Assembly (NCBI GenBank): GCA_024280135.1 | Contig: JAJRQS010000190.1 | Location: forward strand, 1 to 15,857 | Source: Bacteroidota bacterium | GTDB lineage: Bacteria; Bacteroidota; Bacteroidia; Chitinophagales; Saprospiraceae | Direction of reading: 5' to 3' | Length of the DNA stretch: 15,857 bases | Part shown: positions 4,319 through 13,086 of the stretch, piece after piece | How the letters are laid out: the number at the start of each line of letters is the position of its first letter | Numbering within the stretch: the stretch's first letter is position 1 | The notes under the pieces: generated by a model | What the model saw: the letters and a program-made list of their open reading frames with translations, nothing else | Databases searched by the model: none | Told to the model about the DNA's origin: nothing | Translations under genes and position numbers: made by a program

Positions 4319-7318
4319 ATGATGCAAACGATTCAGATTACAAAAAAAGAAAACTTTGGTGAACGCCAAGGAGCTAATTTGCGCAATCAAATAAAAACAC
4401 TTTTGGATATAGAAACGGGACGTATTCTACACACCAAAGTTTTTGCCATCAATTATTCTTTGGATGATGTGGAGTTGGAAGCTTTCGCCAAAGAATGCTT
4501 GCAAGATGTGATTACAGATGAAGTTTTTATTAATCGTTTTGATATAAAGGATCAATTTCTCTCTTACATAGCTGTTGCCAAATTGCCTGGGGTGACGGAT
4601 GATGAAGGAAGTTCGGCTCAGATGGCTTTAGCAGATTTTTTGAATGCGGAATTTGATTTGAATACCCAGCATATTTTTTCTCAAGATATTTATTATTTCG
4701 AAAAAGAACTAACTGCGGTTCAGCTTCAAAATATCGCCGTAAAATTATTAGCCAACCCGCTCATTAATAAAATAACAGTCTTTAACCAATATCAACACAA
4801 ATCTGCTTTTAAAAACCTGTATGTCCCCATAGTTAACTTAGTGAGTGATGATAGAACCGAATATATCGACTTGAATATTAGTGATGAAGCGTTGTTATCG
4901 CTTTCGCAAAAAATGGTTTTAGCCTTGAACTTGGAGGAAATGTTGACCATCAAGAATTATTTTAACCGAGATGAAATAATTAAGCAGAGAGAAAAGCAAG
5001 GACTTCAAAGTCAACCGACTGATTGTGAATTAGAAATACTTGCCCAAACTTGGTCAGAGCATTGTAAGCATAAGGAATTCAATGCCATTATTGATTTCAA
5101 AAATTTAGATACTGGCAAACAGAAAAAGATTAATTCACTCTTTAAAACTTATATTCAAGGTGCAACTTCCGTTGTCCAAAAAAGCTTAGAAGCTAAAAAT
5201 AACCATTGGTTGATTAAAGTTTTTTCTGATAATGCAGGAGTCGTACAAGCCACGAAAGATTTGCTCTTTGTATGGAAAGTTGAAACGCATAATTCACCTT
5301 CCGCTTTAGATCCGTATGGAGGGGCGATTACAGGCATATTGGGATGTAATAGAGATGCCATCGGAACAGGTATAGGAGGAGCTAAATTGTTTTTTAATAC
5401 TAATGTGCTTTGTTTTGGACCACCCAACTATAGCAAACCACTTTTGAAAGGTCAACTACACCCGCGGCAAATCATGGATGGAGTCATCAAAGGGATTGAG
5501 GATGGCGGAAATAAATCAGGTGTTCCAACGGTCAATGGAGCAATTTTATTTGATGATGATTTTGCAGGGAAGCCCTTAGTTTATTGTGGTACTGGCGCAT
5601 TGATGCCCAATCAATTTGATGGGAAGGATGCTTGGGAAAAACCCATTGACCCAAATGATTTTATAGTCATGGCAGGTGGCCGTGTGGGTAAGGATGGCAT
5701 ACATGGAGCCACCTTTTCTTCCGTAGAATTAGATGAACATTCTCCGCAGTCTGCTGTACAAATCGGTAGCCCAATTACACAAAAAAAATTAGCTGATTTT
5801 ATGGCCAAAGCGGCTACTCAAGGATTGATAAAATCTAGCACAGATAATGGCGCAGGAGGGCTTTCTTCTTCGGTGGGAGAATTGGCAGAAATAACCAATG
5901 GCGCCATCATGAACTTAGAAAAAGTCCCTTTGAAATATTCGGGTTTGAAGCCTTGGGAAATTTTTGTTTCAGAGTCTCAAGAACGGATGACTTTAGTCGT
6001 GGAACCACACAAATGGGCTGCTCTATTATCCCTTGCTAAAAAAATGGAAGTAGAAGTTACTCATGTGGGAGATTTTACCGATAGTGGCTTTTTAGATGTA
6101 CGAATGAATGGAGCGTGTATTGCTTATATCGACATGGAGTTTTTGCATGATGGCGTTCCTCAAAAGAAAATGATTGCAGAATGGAAACAACCATTTGTTG
6201 AATTATTTGATGCGAATAAATACCAAGATTTAGACCTAGAAAAAGTATATAGAGATCTATTAGCTGATTTTAATATTAGATCTAGAGAATCTGTCATTCG
6301 CCAATATGATCATGAAGTACAAGGTAAATCTATAGTTAAGCCTTTGATGGGAAATGGACGAGCACCGCAAGATGCCGCAGTGCTTCGATTTGGTTTTGAT
6401 AGTTATGAAGGCATAGCCGTATCGAATGGAATTTCCCCAAGATTTGGGGACTTAGATCCGTACGAAATGTCTTGCGGTGCTTTTGATGAAGGAATTAGAC
6501 AGATAATTTCTGTAGGCGGAGAATTACCCAATAGGAAAGAAAACGACGACATCTTTTGGTCAGTTAATGATAATTTTTGTGTGCCGGATTCCGAATTTCA
6601 TCCTGAGAATAATGTGGATGGAAAAGAAAAACTTGCCAAATTAGTTTTGATGGCAGAAGGTTTATACGATATGGCAACCTTCTTTGACATTCCGTTGACC
6701 TCTGGCAAGGATAGTATGAAAAACGATTTTAAAGCGGACGGAGTAAAAATTTCTATCCCGCCTACCATTTTGTATTCGATGACGGCTAAAGTTAAAGACG
6801 TACGAAAAGTAGTGACTTCAGATTTCAAGCAAGTTGGGCATTTGATTTATCAACTAGGAGAGACCTTTGATGAAATGGGCCGCTCTAGCTTATTTAAAAA
6901 ACTAGAAATTACAGCAGGTACTGCACCAAAGGTGAATAAGCAAGCAGCCAAAGACTTGTATTTAAAAGTGATGGATGCCAATCGACTAGGCTTGATTGCT
7001 TCTAGTCATGACTTATCGGATGGTGGCCTTGCAATTACTTTGGCAGAGTCGGCGATGGATTCTGGATTGGGTGCAGTGATAGATTTGGACGGTTTAGGAG
7101 ATTTGCCAGATGCTGTAAAATTATTTTCGGAATCCCATTCTCGTTTTTTAGTAACGGTTTGTGAAAACAACCAAATAGAATTTGAAAAAATATTTGGAAG
7201 TCGTGCTACTAAATTAGGAGACGTTGGTGGTGACGAAATAAAGATTAAGTCGAAAGGAAAACCCATTATTAGTGAATCACTAGGCGTCTTGTTGGACGCT
7301 TGGACAACAGCCTTTTAA
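4319..7318 (+). CDS. purL: FGAM synthase large subunit with fused PurS-like N-terminus, no glutaminase domain
   Basis: 999 residues. It makes FGAM from FGAR, ATP and ammonia delivered by PurQ (step four). Residues 1-190 look like the PurS-like N-terminal domain of large PurL. A linker carries TWSEHCKHKEFN (W245, SEHC 246-249). The first AIRS unit has KVETHNSPSALDPYGGA (E322) and later TDNGAGGLSSSVGELAE; the second has SHDLSDGGLA (H897). The protein stops at the point where E. coli-type PurL (about 1295 residues) continues into glutaminase. This is therefore an intermediate architecture: longer than Bacillus PurL (about 740, separate PurS), shorter than the E. coli form. The TAA (7316-7318) is followed at once, in the same frame, by the ATG of purQ. 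Start is ATGATG at 4319-4324; either ATG could serve. Confidence 0.95.
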   Translation: MMQTIQITKKENFGERQGANLRNQIKTLLDIETGRILHTKVFAINYSLDDVELEAFAKECLQDVITDEVFINRFDIKDQFLSYIAVAKLPGVTDDEGSSAQMALADFLNAEFDLNTQHIFSQDIYYFEKELTAVQLQNIAVKLLANPLINKITVFNQYQHKSAFKNLYVPIVNLVSDDRTEYIDLNISDEALLSLSQKMVLALNLEEMLTIKNYFNRDEIIKQREKQGLQSQPTDCELEILAQTWSEHCKHKEFNAIIDFKNLDTGKQKKINSLFKTYIQGATSVVQKSLEAKNNHWLIKVFSDNAGVVQATKDLLFVWKVETHNSPSALDPYGGAITGILGCNRDAIGTGIGGAKLFFNTNVLCFGPPNYSKPLLKGQLHPRQIMDGVIKGIEDGGNKSGVPTVNGAILFDDDFAGKPLVYCGTGALMPNQFDGKDAWEKPIDPNDFIVMAGGRVGKDGIHGATFSSVELDEHSPQSAVQIGSPITQKKLADFMAKAATQGLIKSSTDNGAGGLSSSVGELAEITNGAIMNLEKVPLKYSGLKPWEIFVSESQERMTLVVEPHKWAALLSLAKKMEVEVTHVGDFTDSGFLDVRMNGACIAYIDMEFLHDGVPQKKMIAEWKQPFVELFDANKYQDLDLEKVYRDLLADFNIRSRESVIRQYDHEVQGKSIVKPLMGNGRAPQDAAVLRFGFDSYEGIAVSNGISPRFGDLDPYEMSCGAFDEGIRQIISVGGELPNRKENDDIFWSVNDNFCVPDSEFHPENNVDGKEKLAKLVLMAEGLYDMATFFDIPLTSGKDSMKNDFKADGVKISIPPTILYSMTAKVKDVRKVVTSDFKQVGHLIYQLGETFDEMGRSSLFKKLEITAGTAPKVNKQAAKDLYLKVMDANRLGLIASSHDLSDGGLAITLAESAMDSGLGAVIDLDGLGDLPDAVKLFSESHSRFLVTVCENNQIEFEKIFGSRATKLGDVGGDEIKIKSKGKPIISESLGVLLDAWTTAF

Positions 7319-8164
7319 ATGAAGACAAAAGCATTAGTAATCACTGGATTTGGTATTAACTGTGAAGAAGAACTAGCCGCAGCTTTTCGTCTGGCAGGAG
7401 CTACAGCTGACATCGCACACATCAATGAAGTCTTGGAAGGAGATTATTCAATACATAATTATGATGTGTTAAGTTTTCCGGGTGGCTTCTCTTTTGGGGA
7501 CGACCTCGGATCTGGTAAAGTAATGGCTAATAAGTTGAAGTATAAACTATTGCCTAATAAAAATACGTTGCTGCAAGAACTAAGAATATTTCTAGAGGAA
7601 GGAAATTTTGTTTTGGGTATTTGCAATGGTTTTCAGTTTTTAGTGAGATTAGGGCTTGTGCCAAATGTGGGCTTGAAATTTGAACAAGAAGCTACTTTGA
7701 CACAAAATGATTCAGGATTGTTTGAGGATAGATGGGTTTATTGCAAAGTGAATCCAGATAGCAGCTCTCCTTTTTTACACGGGATTGATGTCTTGCCCTT
7801 ACCCGTTCGACACGGTGAAGGAAAGTTAATTATTAAAAAAGAATTAGAAGAAGAGGTTTTAAATAAAAATTTGCATGTGCTGACCTACTGTAATGAGGAC
7901 GGAAAACCCACTACAAAGTACCCGTTTAATCCCAATGGTTCTGCCCATCAAATAGCAGGGCTGACAGATCCGACAGGGCAAGTACTAGGTTTGATGCCAC
8001 ACCCTGAAGCTTTTTTAAGTTTGTTTAATCATCCGAACTGGCCCGCTATGAAAAGCAAAAACCCAGATATCGACAAAAAAGGTTTGGGTCTGAAATTATT
8101 TGAAAACATTATCAATCACATTTCCAAAAAACAATTAAAAAAGGCAACAACATGGGTATCGTAA
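7319..8164 (+). CDS. purQ: FGAM synthase glutaminase subunit PurQ
   Basis: 281 residues, a class I glutamine amidotransferase that hydrolyses glutamine and passes ammonia to PurL. It shows GFGINCEEE near the N-terminus, SFPGGFSFGDDLGSG (52-66), the nucleophile Cys102 in GICNGFQ, and the His228/Glu230 pair in PHPEA, completing the catalytic triad. It is longer than Bacillus PurQ (about 227) and closer in size to the C-terminal glutaminase domain of fused PurL. It starts on the base after the purL stop and in the same frame, so only one stop codon keeps the two apart. Its end overlaps purH by 13 nt. Co-expression with purL and purH through coupled translation is very likely. Confidence 0.95.
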   Translation: MKTKALVITGFGINCEEELAAAFRLAGATADIAHINEVLEGDYSIHNYDVLSFPGGFSFGDDLGSGKVMANKLKYKLLPNKNTLLQELRIFLEEGNFVLGICNGFQFLVRLGLVPNVGLKFEQEATLTQNDSGLFEDRWVYCKVNPDSSSPFLHGIDVLPLPVRHGEGKLIIKKELEEEVLNKNLHVLTYCNEDGKPTTKYPFNPNGSAHQIAGLTDPTGQVLGLMPHPEAFLSLFNHPNWPAMKSKNPDIDKKGLGLKLFENIINHISKKQLKKATTWVS

Positions 8165-9795
8165 AAATAAAAAAAGCCTTGTTATCTGTTTCGGACAAAA
8201 CGGATATCATTCCTTTGGCGCAAGCCCTTATAGCAATGAATTGTGAAATAATTTCGACTGGAGGAACTAAAAAGAAATTGGAGGAGGCTAAAATTCCTGT
8301 AACAGAAATTTCAAAAGTTACGAAGAATCCAGAGGCTTTTGGTGGGCGAATGAAAACCATTTCCTTTCAGATTGAATCAGCGTTATTGTTTGATAGAAAA
8401 AAAGATGCGGATGAGGCTAAAAGATTAGCAATTGAACCCATTGATTTAGTTGTTTGCAATTTGTATCCTTTTCAAAAGGTCTTAGAACAAGGAGCTGATT
8501 TTAAAACACTTATAGAAAATATTGATATTGGCGGTCCCACTATGATTCGAGCAGCGGCTAAAAATTTTAAATACGTAACGGTCTTGACGAGTCCATCGGC
8601 CTACTCAGGATTTTTGAAAGAATTAAAAAATAATGCTGGGACATCTTATGATTATCGAAAGCAACAAATGGCTAAGGCTTTCAATCATACGGCAGATTAT
8701 GATGCTTTGATTGCCATGGAAATGAGTCATTTAGTAGGGGAGAAGGTAGTACGATTAAGCTTCAAAAAAGGTCGAGCATTACGTTACGGAGAAAATAGTC
8801 ATCAACAAGCAAGTTTTTATCAAAATAGCGAACAAAAATACTCGCTTTTTGATATGGATATTTTGCAAGGTAAGCCATTATCCTATAATAATGTTTTAGA
8901 TATTACAGGAGCGATTGATTCAATCAAATCAACTAGCCGAAAAAGTTGTGCGGTTATCAAGCATAGCAATCCTTGTGGACTAGCAGAGTCAGATGACCAA
9001 AGACGAGCCTTAGCATTAGCTTGGGCGGGTGATCCTATTTCGGCTTTTGGTTCTATTATTTCATTTAATACTAGAGTGGATTTAAAAACTGTAGCATTTT
9101 TTGAGTTGGATAATCCAAATAAATCGAAGCGCAAATTTATTGAAGTAATTATCGCTCCAAGTTATTCAGAAGAAGCTTTAGCCTATTTGTCTCGATCAAA
9201 AAATCTTCGAGTATTGGCTTTGGACTTGAAGCAGTTAAAGACTCCTAAGGAGCATAGGATCATGCATGGTGTATTGTTAGAACAAGACCCCGATGATGCT
9301 TTATTTGAGTCACTCATATCGAAAACAACTAGATTGTTGGATGTGGTCAAAAACAAAGCACTAATAGAATTTGGACTACAAGCCATCAAAAATATTAAAT
9401 CAAATGCTATTGCTATCGTTACCGAAATTAATGGCGAATACTGCTTGATGGGTATGGGGGCAGGTCAGCCTAATCGACTGATTGCTACTAGTTTAGCGAT
9501 TCAAAAAGCTAAAGAATTTGCAAAAGAACAATTTCAACAATTAGTTCTTGCAGGTGATGATGAATTTCAAAATGAGCAGGAAGAAAAAAGGTTTGTTCGA
9601 GAACAATTAGCAAATGCAATATTAATCTCAGATGCCTTTTTTCCTTTTGCAGATAATATAGAAGTTGCCGCGGCTTCAGGTATTCGACAGATTATACAGC
9701 CGGGTGGTTCCATTCGGGATAAATCTGTTATAGAAAAATGCGATGAGCTAGCAGTAGCGATGGCATATACAGGGATGCGCCATTTTAAACATTAA
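8152..9795 (+). CDS. purH: Bifunctional AICAR formyltransferase / IMP cyclohydrolase
   Basis: 547 residues, slightly longer than the usual 510-530. It performs the last two steps to IMP. The N-terminal MGS-like cyclohydrolase domain shows STGGT at 35-39, GGRMKT, NLYPF and IDIGGPTMIRAAAKN. The C-terminal transformylase domain shows RYGENSHQQASFY, SYNNVLDITGA and the catalytic KHSNPCG (Lys270, His271). The usual LHPxxHGGIL stretch after GRVKT is replaced by ISFQIESALLFDR, so it belongs to a divergent PurH branch, although the Lys, Tyr and Asp expected for cyclohydrolase are kept. It starts inside the end of purQ (13-nt overlap). A 38-nt gap with a short direct repeat separates it from purCE. 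Confidence 0.94.
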   Translation: MGIVKIKKALLSVSDKTDIIPLAQALIAMNCEIISTGGTKKKLEEAKIPVTEISKVTKNPEAFGGRMKTISFQIESALLFDRKKDADEAKRLAIEPIDLVVCNLYPFQKVLEQGADFKTLIENIDIGGPTMIRAAAKNFKYVTVLTSPSAYSGFLKELKNNAGTSYDYRKQQMAKAFNHTADYDALIAMEMSHLVGEKVVRLSFKKGRALRYGENSHQQASFYQNSEQKYSLFDMDILQGKPLSYNNVLDITGAIDSIKSTSRKSCAVIKHSNPCGLAESDDQRRALALAWAGDPISAFGSIISFNTRVDLKTVAFFELDNPNKSKRKFIEVIIAPSYSEEALAYLSRSKNLRVLALDLKQLKTPKEHRIMHGVLLEQDPDDALFESLISKTTRLLDVVKNKALIEFGLQAIKNIKSNAIAIVTEINGEYCLMGMGAGQPNRLIATSLAIQKAKEFAKEQFQQLVLAGDDEFQNEQEEKRFVREQLANAILISDAFFPFADNIEVAAASGIRQIIQPGGSIRDKSVIEKCDELAVAMAYTGMRHFKH

Positions 9796-9818
9796 ACCAC
9801 AAACACTAAACCACAAAC
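9793..9818. repeat. Short direct repeat between purH and purCE
   Basis: TAAACCACAAAC occurs at 9793-9804 (its first three bases are the purH stop) and at 9807-9818, 14 nt apart. It is A-rich with no dyad, so it is neither a terminator nor a typical operator; slippage or leader enrichment is the simplest reading. Confidence 0.5.
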
Positions 9819-9833
9819 CTTAAAACATTAAAG

Positions 9834-11216
9834 ATGAATAGCTTTATAGATTTTTCAACCCCACAATTGCAAACGTTACATAAAGGAAAAGTGCGTGATA
9901 GCATACGGGTGGATGACAAGCAAAGATTGATTGTCGTGACGGATAGAATTTCTGCTTTTAATAAGAAAATTAAAACACCTATTCCACACAAAGGAGCAGT
10001 GCTAAATGGAATAACTAATTTTTGGTTTGAGAAAACAAAAGATATTATTCCGAATCACTTGATAAAAGAAATTGATCCCAATATCTCATTGGTGCACGAA
10101 GCGGATCCCATTCGGGTAGAAATGATTGTTAGGGGTTATTTGACGGGTTCTATGTGGCGGGGCTATGAAAAGGGACAGCGTGATTTTAGTGGAGTAATAG
10201 CACCCGATGGACTAACAAAAAACCAAGCTTTTGAATCGTCTATTTTAACTCCTACCACCAAGGATGAATTTGATACCGAGATAAATGAGGAGAATATCAT
10301 TAAATCAGGATTAGTATCAAGTAAGATTTATCAAAAGATGAAATCTGTTTCTTTGGAATTGTTCCATAGAGGTACAGACTACCTTGCGAAAAAAGGAATT
10401 ATTTTGGTAGATACAAAGTATGAATTTGGTCTTTTGAATGGTGAATTGATATTAATAGATGAAATTCACACCCCAGACTCTTCTCGTTTTTGGCGTAAGT
10501 CTGATTATGATGTTTCTCCAACGACAGCCGAACAGATGGATAAAGAATTTGTACGTCAATGGATGCTTGCCAATAAAGTAAATGGAGAAGTTCCGTTGGT
10601 GTTGGAGGATAGTATTATTGAAGAAACAAGTCGCCGATACCAAGAAATTTATGAAATGATTACGGAAAAGCCTTTTGTGAAAACTACGATTCCTCCTAAA
10701 ATACGGGCCTATCACAATTTGGTTCAGGCAGGATTAATTAAAGCAGGATTTGTGGCTATCTGCATGGGCTCAAAATCGGATCTACCGCATGCCGAAAAAA
10801 TTCAGTCTTACATTGAAGCATATAATATTAAAGTAAGTAAAAGAATAATTTCTGCACACAAGAACGGAGAAAGAATTTTAGAATTGGCGGAAGCCTATAA
10901 CGTAAGTATAGAGCCTGTAGTGGTAATTGCAGTGGCAGGTCGGTCGAATGGGTTAGGAGGTGCTTTGGCCGCAAACTTAACGGCACCAGTCATTAATTGC
11001 CCGCCTTTTGCAAATAAGACTGATTTGCAAATTAATTTGAATTCTTCATTGATGATGCCGTCTAATACTCCTGCTTCTACAGTCATTCATCCTGACAATG
11101 CAGCTTTAGCAGCGGTTAGGGCTTTAAATATCCCGACGATTAGAGCCCGAATGAATCGTGAGATTGCTCAATTAAAAGCGGCTTTGATTGTGGCAGATAA
11201 GGAGGCTTTGGTATGA
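9834..11216 (+). CDS. purCE: PurC-PurE fusion: SAICAR synthetase plus class II AIR carboxylase
   Basis: 460 residues in two domains. Residues 1 to about 300 are SAICAR synthetase of the yeast Ade1-like type: HKGKVRDSI, VTDRISAFNKKI, IVRGYLTGSMWRGY, DTKYEFGL, IDEIHTPDSSRFW. From about 308 follows PurE: CMGSKSD (310-316), ISAHKNGERILEL (SAHK 340-343) and VAGRSNGLGG (AGR from 368). SAHK and AGRSNGLG are signatures of class II PurE, the AIR carboxylase of animals and some bacteria, which joins CO2 to AIR directly. Class I mutases have SAHR and AGGAAHLPG and depend on PurK. The fusion would do two consecutive steps, AIR to CAIR to SAICAR, like animal PAICS and in the same domain order, but with a different PurC subtype. 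Its stop overlaps purD by 4 nt (ATGA). Confidence 0.94.
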   Translation: MNSFIDFSTPQLQTLHKGKVRDSIRVDDKQRLIVVTDRISAFNKKIKTPIPHKGAVLNGITNFWFEKTKDIIPNHLIKEIDPNISLVHEADPIRVEMIVRGYLTGSMWRGYEKGQRDFSGVIAPDGLTKNQAFESSILTPTTKDEFDTEINEENIIKSGLVSSKIYQKMKSVSLELFHRGTDYLAKKGIILVDTKYEFGLLNGELILIDEIHTPDSSRFWRKSDYDVSPTTAEQMDKEFVRQWMLANKVNGEVPLVLEDSIIEETSRRYQEIYEMITEKPFVKTTIPPKIRAYHNLVQAGLIKAGFVAICMGSKSDLPHAEKIQSYIEAYNIKVSKRIISAHKNGERILELAEAYNVSIEPVVVIAVAGRSNGLGGALAANLTAPVINCPPFANKTDLQINLNSSLMMPSNTPASTVIHPDNAALAAVRALNIPTIRARMNREIAQLKAALIVADKEALV

Positions 11217-12493
11217 ATAAACCAATAAAAATAGCAGTACTTGGAAGTGGTGGTCGAGAACATGCCATCGCATGGAAACTAGCTAATGATCTATGTCCCG
11301 AAAACGTATATGTCTTGCCAGGCAATGCGGGTATCCCGAATAGTCATCCCATGGATCTAGCAAATTTCCAAAACATTAAAAAATTTTGCATTGAGCATGA
11401 AATTCAATGGATTTTTGTAGGACCCGAACAGCCACTGGCAGAGGGTATAGTAGATTATTTTTTGCAGACAGATATTCAAGTGTTGGGACCAGATGCCACT
11501 TCTGCGAAATTAGAGTCCTCAAAAATTTTCTCGAAAGAATTTATGAAAAAATATGGTGTGGCTTCTGCACCTTTTAAAAAGTTTGCGAATGTGAAAGAAG
11601 CATATCATATAGTGGCACAACGGCCGGATGGGTTTGTAATTAAGCTTGATGGACTGGCTGGAGGAAAAGGTGTTTTTGTTTGTAATAACGAGGCAGAAGG
11701 CATGGAAGCATTAAAAGCCCTTTCGGATAAATATGGCGCAAAAGTAGATTTTATTATTGAAAATAAAATCATTGGCGATGAGGTTTCCATTATTGGGTTT
11801 ACCGATGGAAAATCTATTCAATTATTACAACCGTCTCAAGATCACAAGCAATTACTAGATGGAGATATGGGACCCAATACAGGTGGAATGGGAGCTTATT
11901 GTCCTGTGCCGCAATGGAGTGAGTGGTTAGCAAAGGAAATACAAACAAGGATCATTCAGCCAACTTTAAAGGGTATTCAAGCCGAAGGAATGAATTACAA
12001 AGGCATCATTTATTTTGGTATTATGATTTCGGAAGAGGGCCCTTTTTTATTAGAGTATAATGTACGTTTGGGAGATCCTGAAACGGAGGTTCTAATGCCT
12101 TCTTTAAAGAGTAGCTTGTTTGAATTGATGGAAGCAACCCTTACGGGAAAATTGAATAGTACTAACTTGGTTTTTGAAAATGGATTTTTTGTAGATGTGG
12201 TGTTGGCTTCAGGAGGTTATCCGCTAGGTTATAAAACTGGATATCCCATTGAGATGCAAAAAACAGAGCAAGATGTTTTAATTTTTAATGCAGGGGTCTC
12301 GATGAATAATAATCAGTTAGTGACGAATGGAGGGCGAGTTTTAAATATTGTAGCTAGTGGCATTACACTAGATGAAGCCATCGATAAAGTATATAAAAAT
12401 ATTAGATCAATTTCTTTTCAAGATGCAATTTTTAGAAAGGATATAGGACAAAGAGAAAACAAAGTCTTATCCGCTAAAAGACCACAGATATGA
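11213..12493 (+). CDS. purD: Phosphoribosylamine-glycine ligase (GAR synthetase)
   Basis: 426 residues, normal for the family. It joins glycine to phosphoribosylamine with ATP (step two). It shows the N-terminal VLGSGGREHAI, FVGPEQPLAEGIVDYF, and an ATP-grasp domain with FVIKLDGLAGGKGV, QDHKQLLDGDMGPNTGGMGAY and the metal-binding LEYNVRLGDPE (E281, N283, D288, E290), then VVLASGGYP in the C-terminal domain. The start overlaps the purCE stop as ATGA, and its own stop overlaps the purN start in the same way, so translation is probably coupled. Tyr replaces the common Phe in EFNVRFGDPE; otherwise it is ordinary. Confidence 0.96.
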   Translation: MNKPIKIAVLGSGGREHAIAWKLANDLCPENVYVLPGNAGIPNSHPMDLANFQNIKKFCIEHEIQWIFVGPEQPLAEGIVDYFLQTDIQVLGPDATSAKLESSKIFSKEFMKKYGVASAPFKKFANVKEAYHIVAQRPDGFVIKLDGLAGGKGVFVCNNEAEGMEALKALSDKYGAKVDFIIENKIIGDEVSIIGFTDGKSIQLLQPSQDHKQLLDGDMGPNTGGMGAYCPVPQWSEWLAKEIQTRIIQPTLKGIQAEGMNYKGIIYFGIMISEEGPFLLEYNVRLGDPETEVLMPSLKSSLFELMEATLTGKLNSTNLVFENGFFVDVVLASGGYPLGYKTGYPIEMQKTEQDVLIFNAGVSMNNNQLVTNGGRVLNIVASGITLDEAIDKVYKNIRSISFQDAIFRKDIGQRENKVLSAKRPQI

Positions 12494-13083
12494 AACCGAA
12501 GAAGCTTGCAATATTGATTTCTGGGCGGGGTAGTAATATGAAAGCATTAGTTGATGCTTGCACAAAGGGATCGTTAAAAGGGGTTGCTAAAGTGGCTATT
12601 GTATTGTCAAACAATCCAGATGCTGAAGGGTTGGAAGTCGCAAAAAGGATGGGTGTTCCCACAACGGCTATTTCCTCAAAGGATAAGACAAGATTGGCGT
12701 TTGATAGAGTCGTTTTGAAGTTTCTGAAAGAGATTGGGGTAGACTATGTTATTTTGGCTGGTTTTATGAGGAAACTGACTAAGGAGTTTACGGTAGCCTA
12801 CCCTAAAAGAATTATTAATATTCATCCAGCAGATACTCGATCGCATCGTGGGCTTGGTGCTTATGAATGGGCTTGGGAAAATAAGCTAGAGAAGACAAAA
12901 ATAACTGTCCATTATGTCAATGCGCAAATTGACGATGGAGAAATTATAGCACAAGCAGATGTAGATCTCAAAGGAGTAAAGAACCTGCATGAGGTAGAAG
13001 CAAGAGGATTAGCAATAGAACATTCCTTTTTTGCGCAAGCCATAAAAAAAATATTAACAGATACCCAAACCAAAAAAATATAA
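12490..13083 (+). CDS. purN: GAR transformylase, folate-dependent
   Basis: 197 residues. It formylates GAR with 10-formyltetrahydrofolate (step three). It shows LAILISGRGSNMKALV at the N-terminus, LAGFMRKL, and the catalytic Asn110-x-His112 in INIHP and Asp149 in DDGEIIAQ. After INIHP the sequence reads ADTRSHRGLGAYEWAWEN instead of the usual S-L-L-P-x-(F/Y)-x-G run, so this is an atypical branch of the family, but the N/H/D triad is intact. Start overlaps purD by 4 nt (ATGA); purF follows after 3 nt. Related formyltransferases (PurU, Fmt) lack this compact size and context. Confidence 0.92.
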   Translation: MKPKKLAILISGRGSNMKALVDACTKGSLKGVAKVAIVLSNNPDAEGLEVAKRMGVPTTAISSKDKTRLAFDRVVLKFLKEIGVDYVILAGFMRKLTKEFTVAYPKRIINIHPADTRSHRGLGAYEWAWENKLEKTKITVHYVNAQIDDGEIIAQADVDLKGVKNLHEVEARGLAIEHSFFAQAIKKILTDTQTKKI

Positions 13084-13086
13084 AAT

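Noticed and set aside
10452..10715. Minus-strand 87-codon open frame inside purCE
   Set aside because: It lies wholly antisense to the conserved PurC domain and has no recognisable features.
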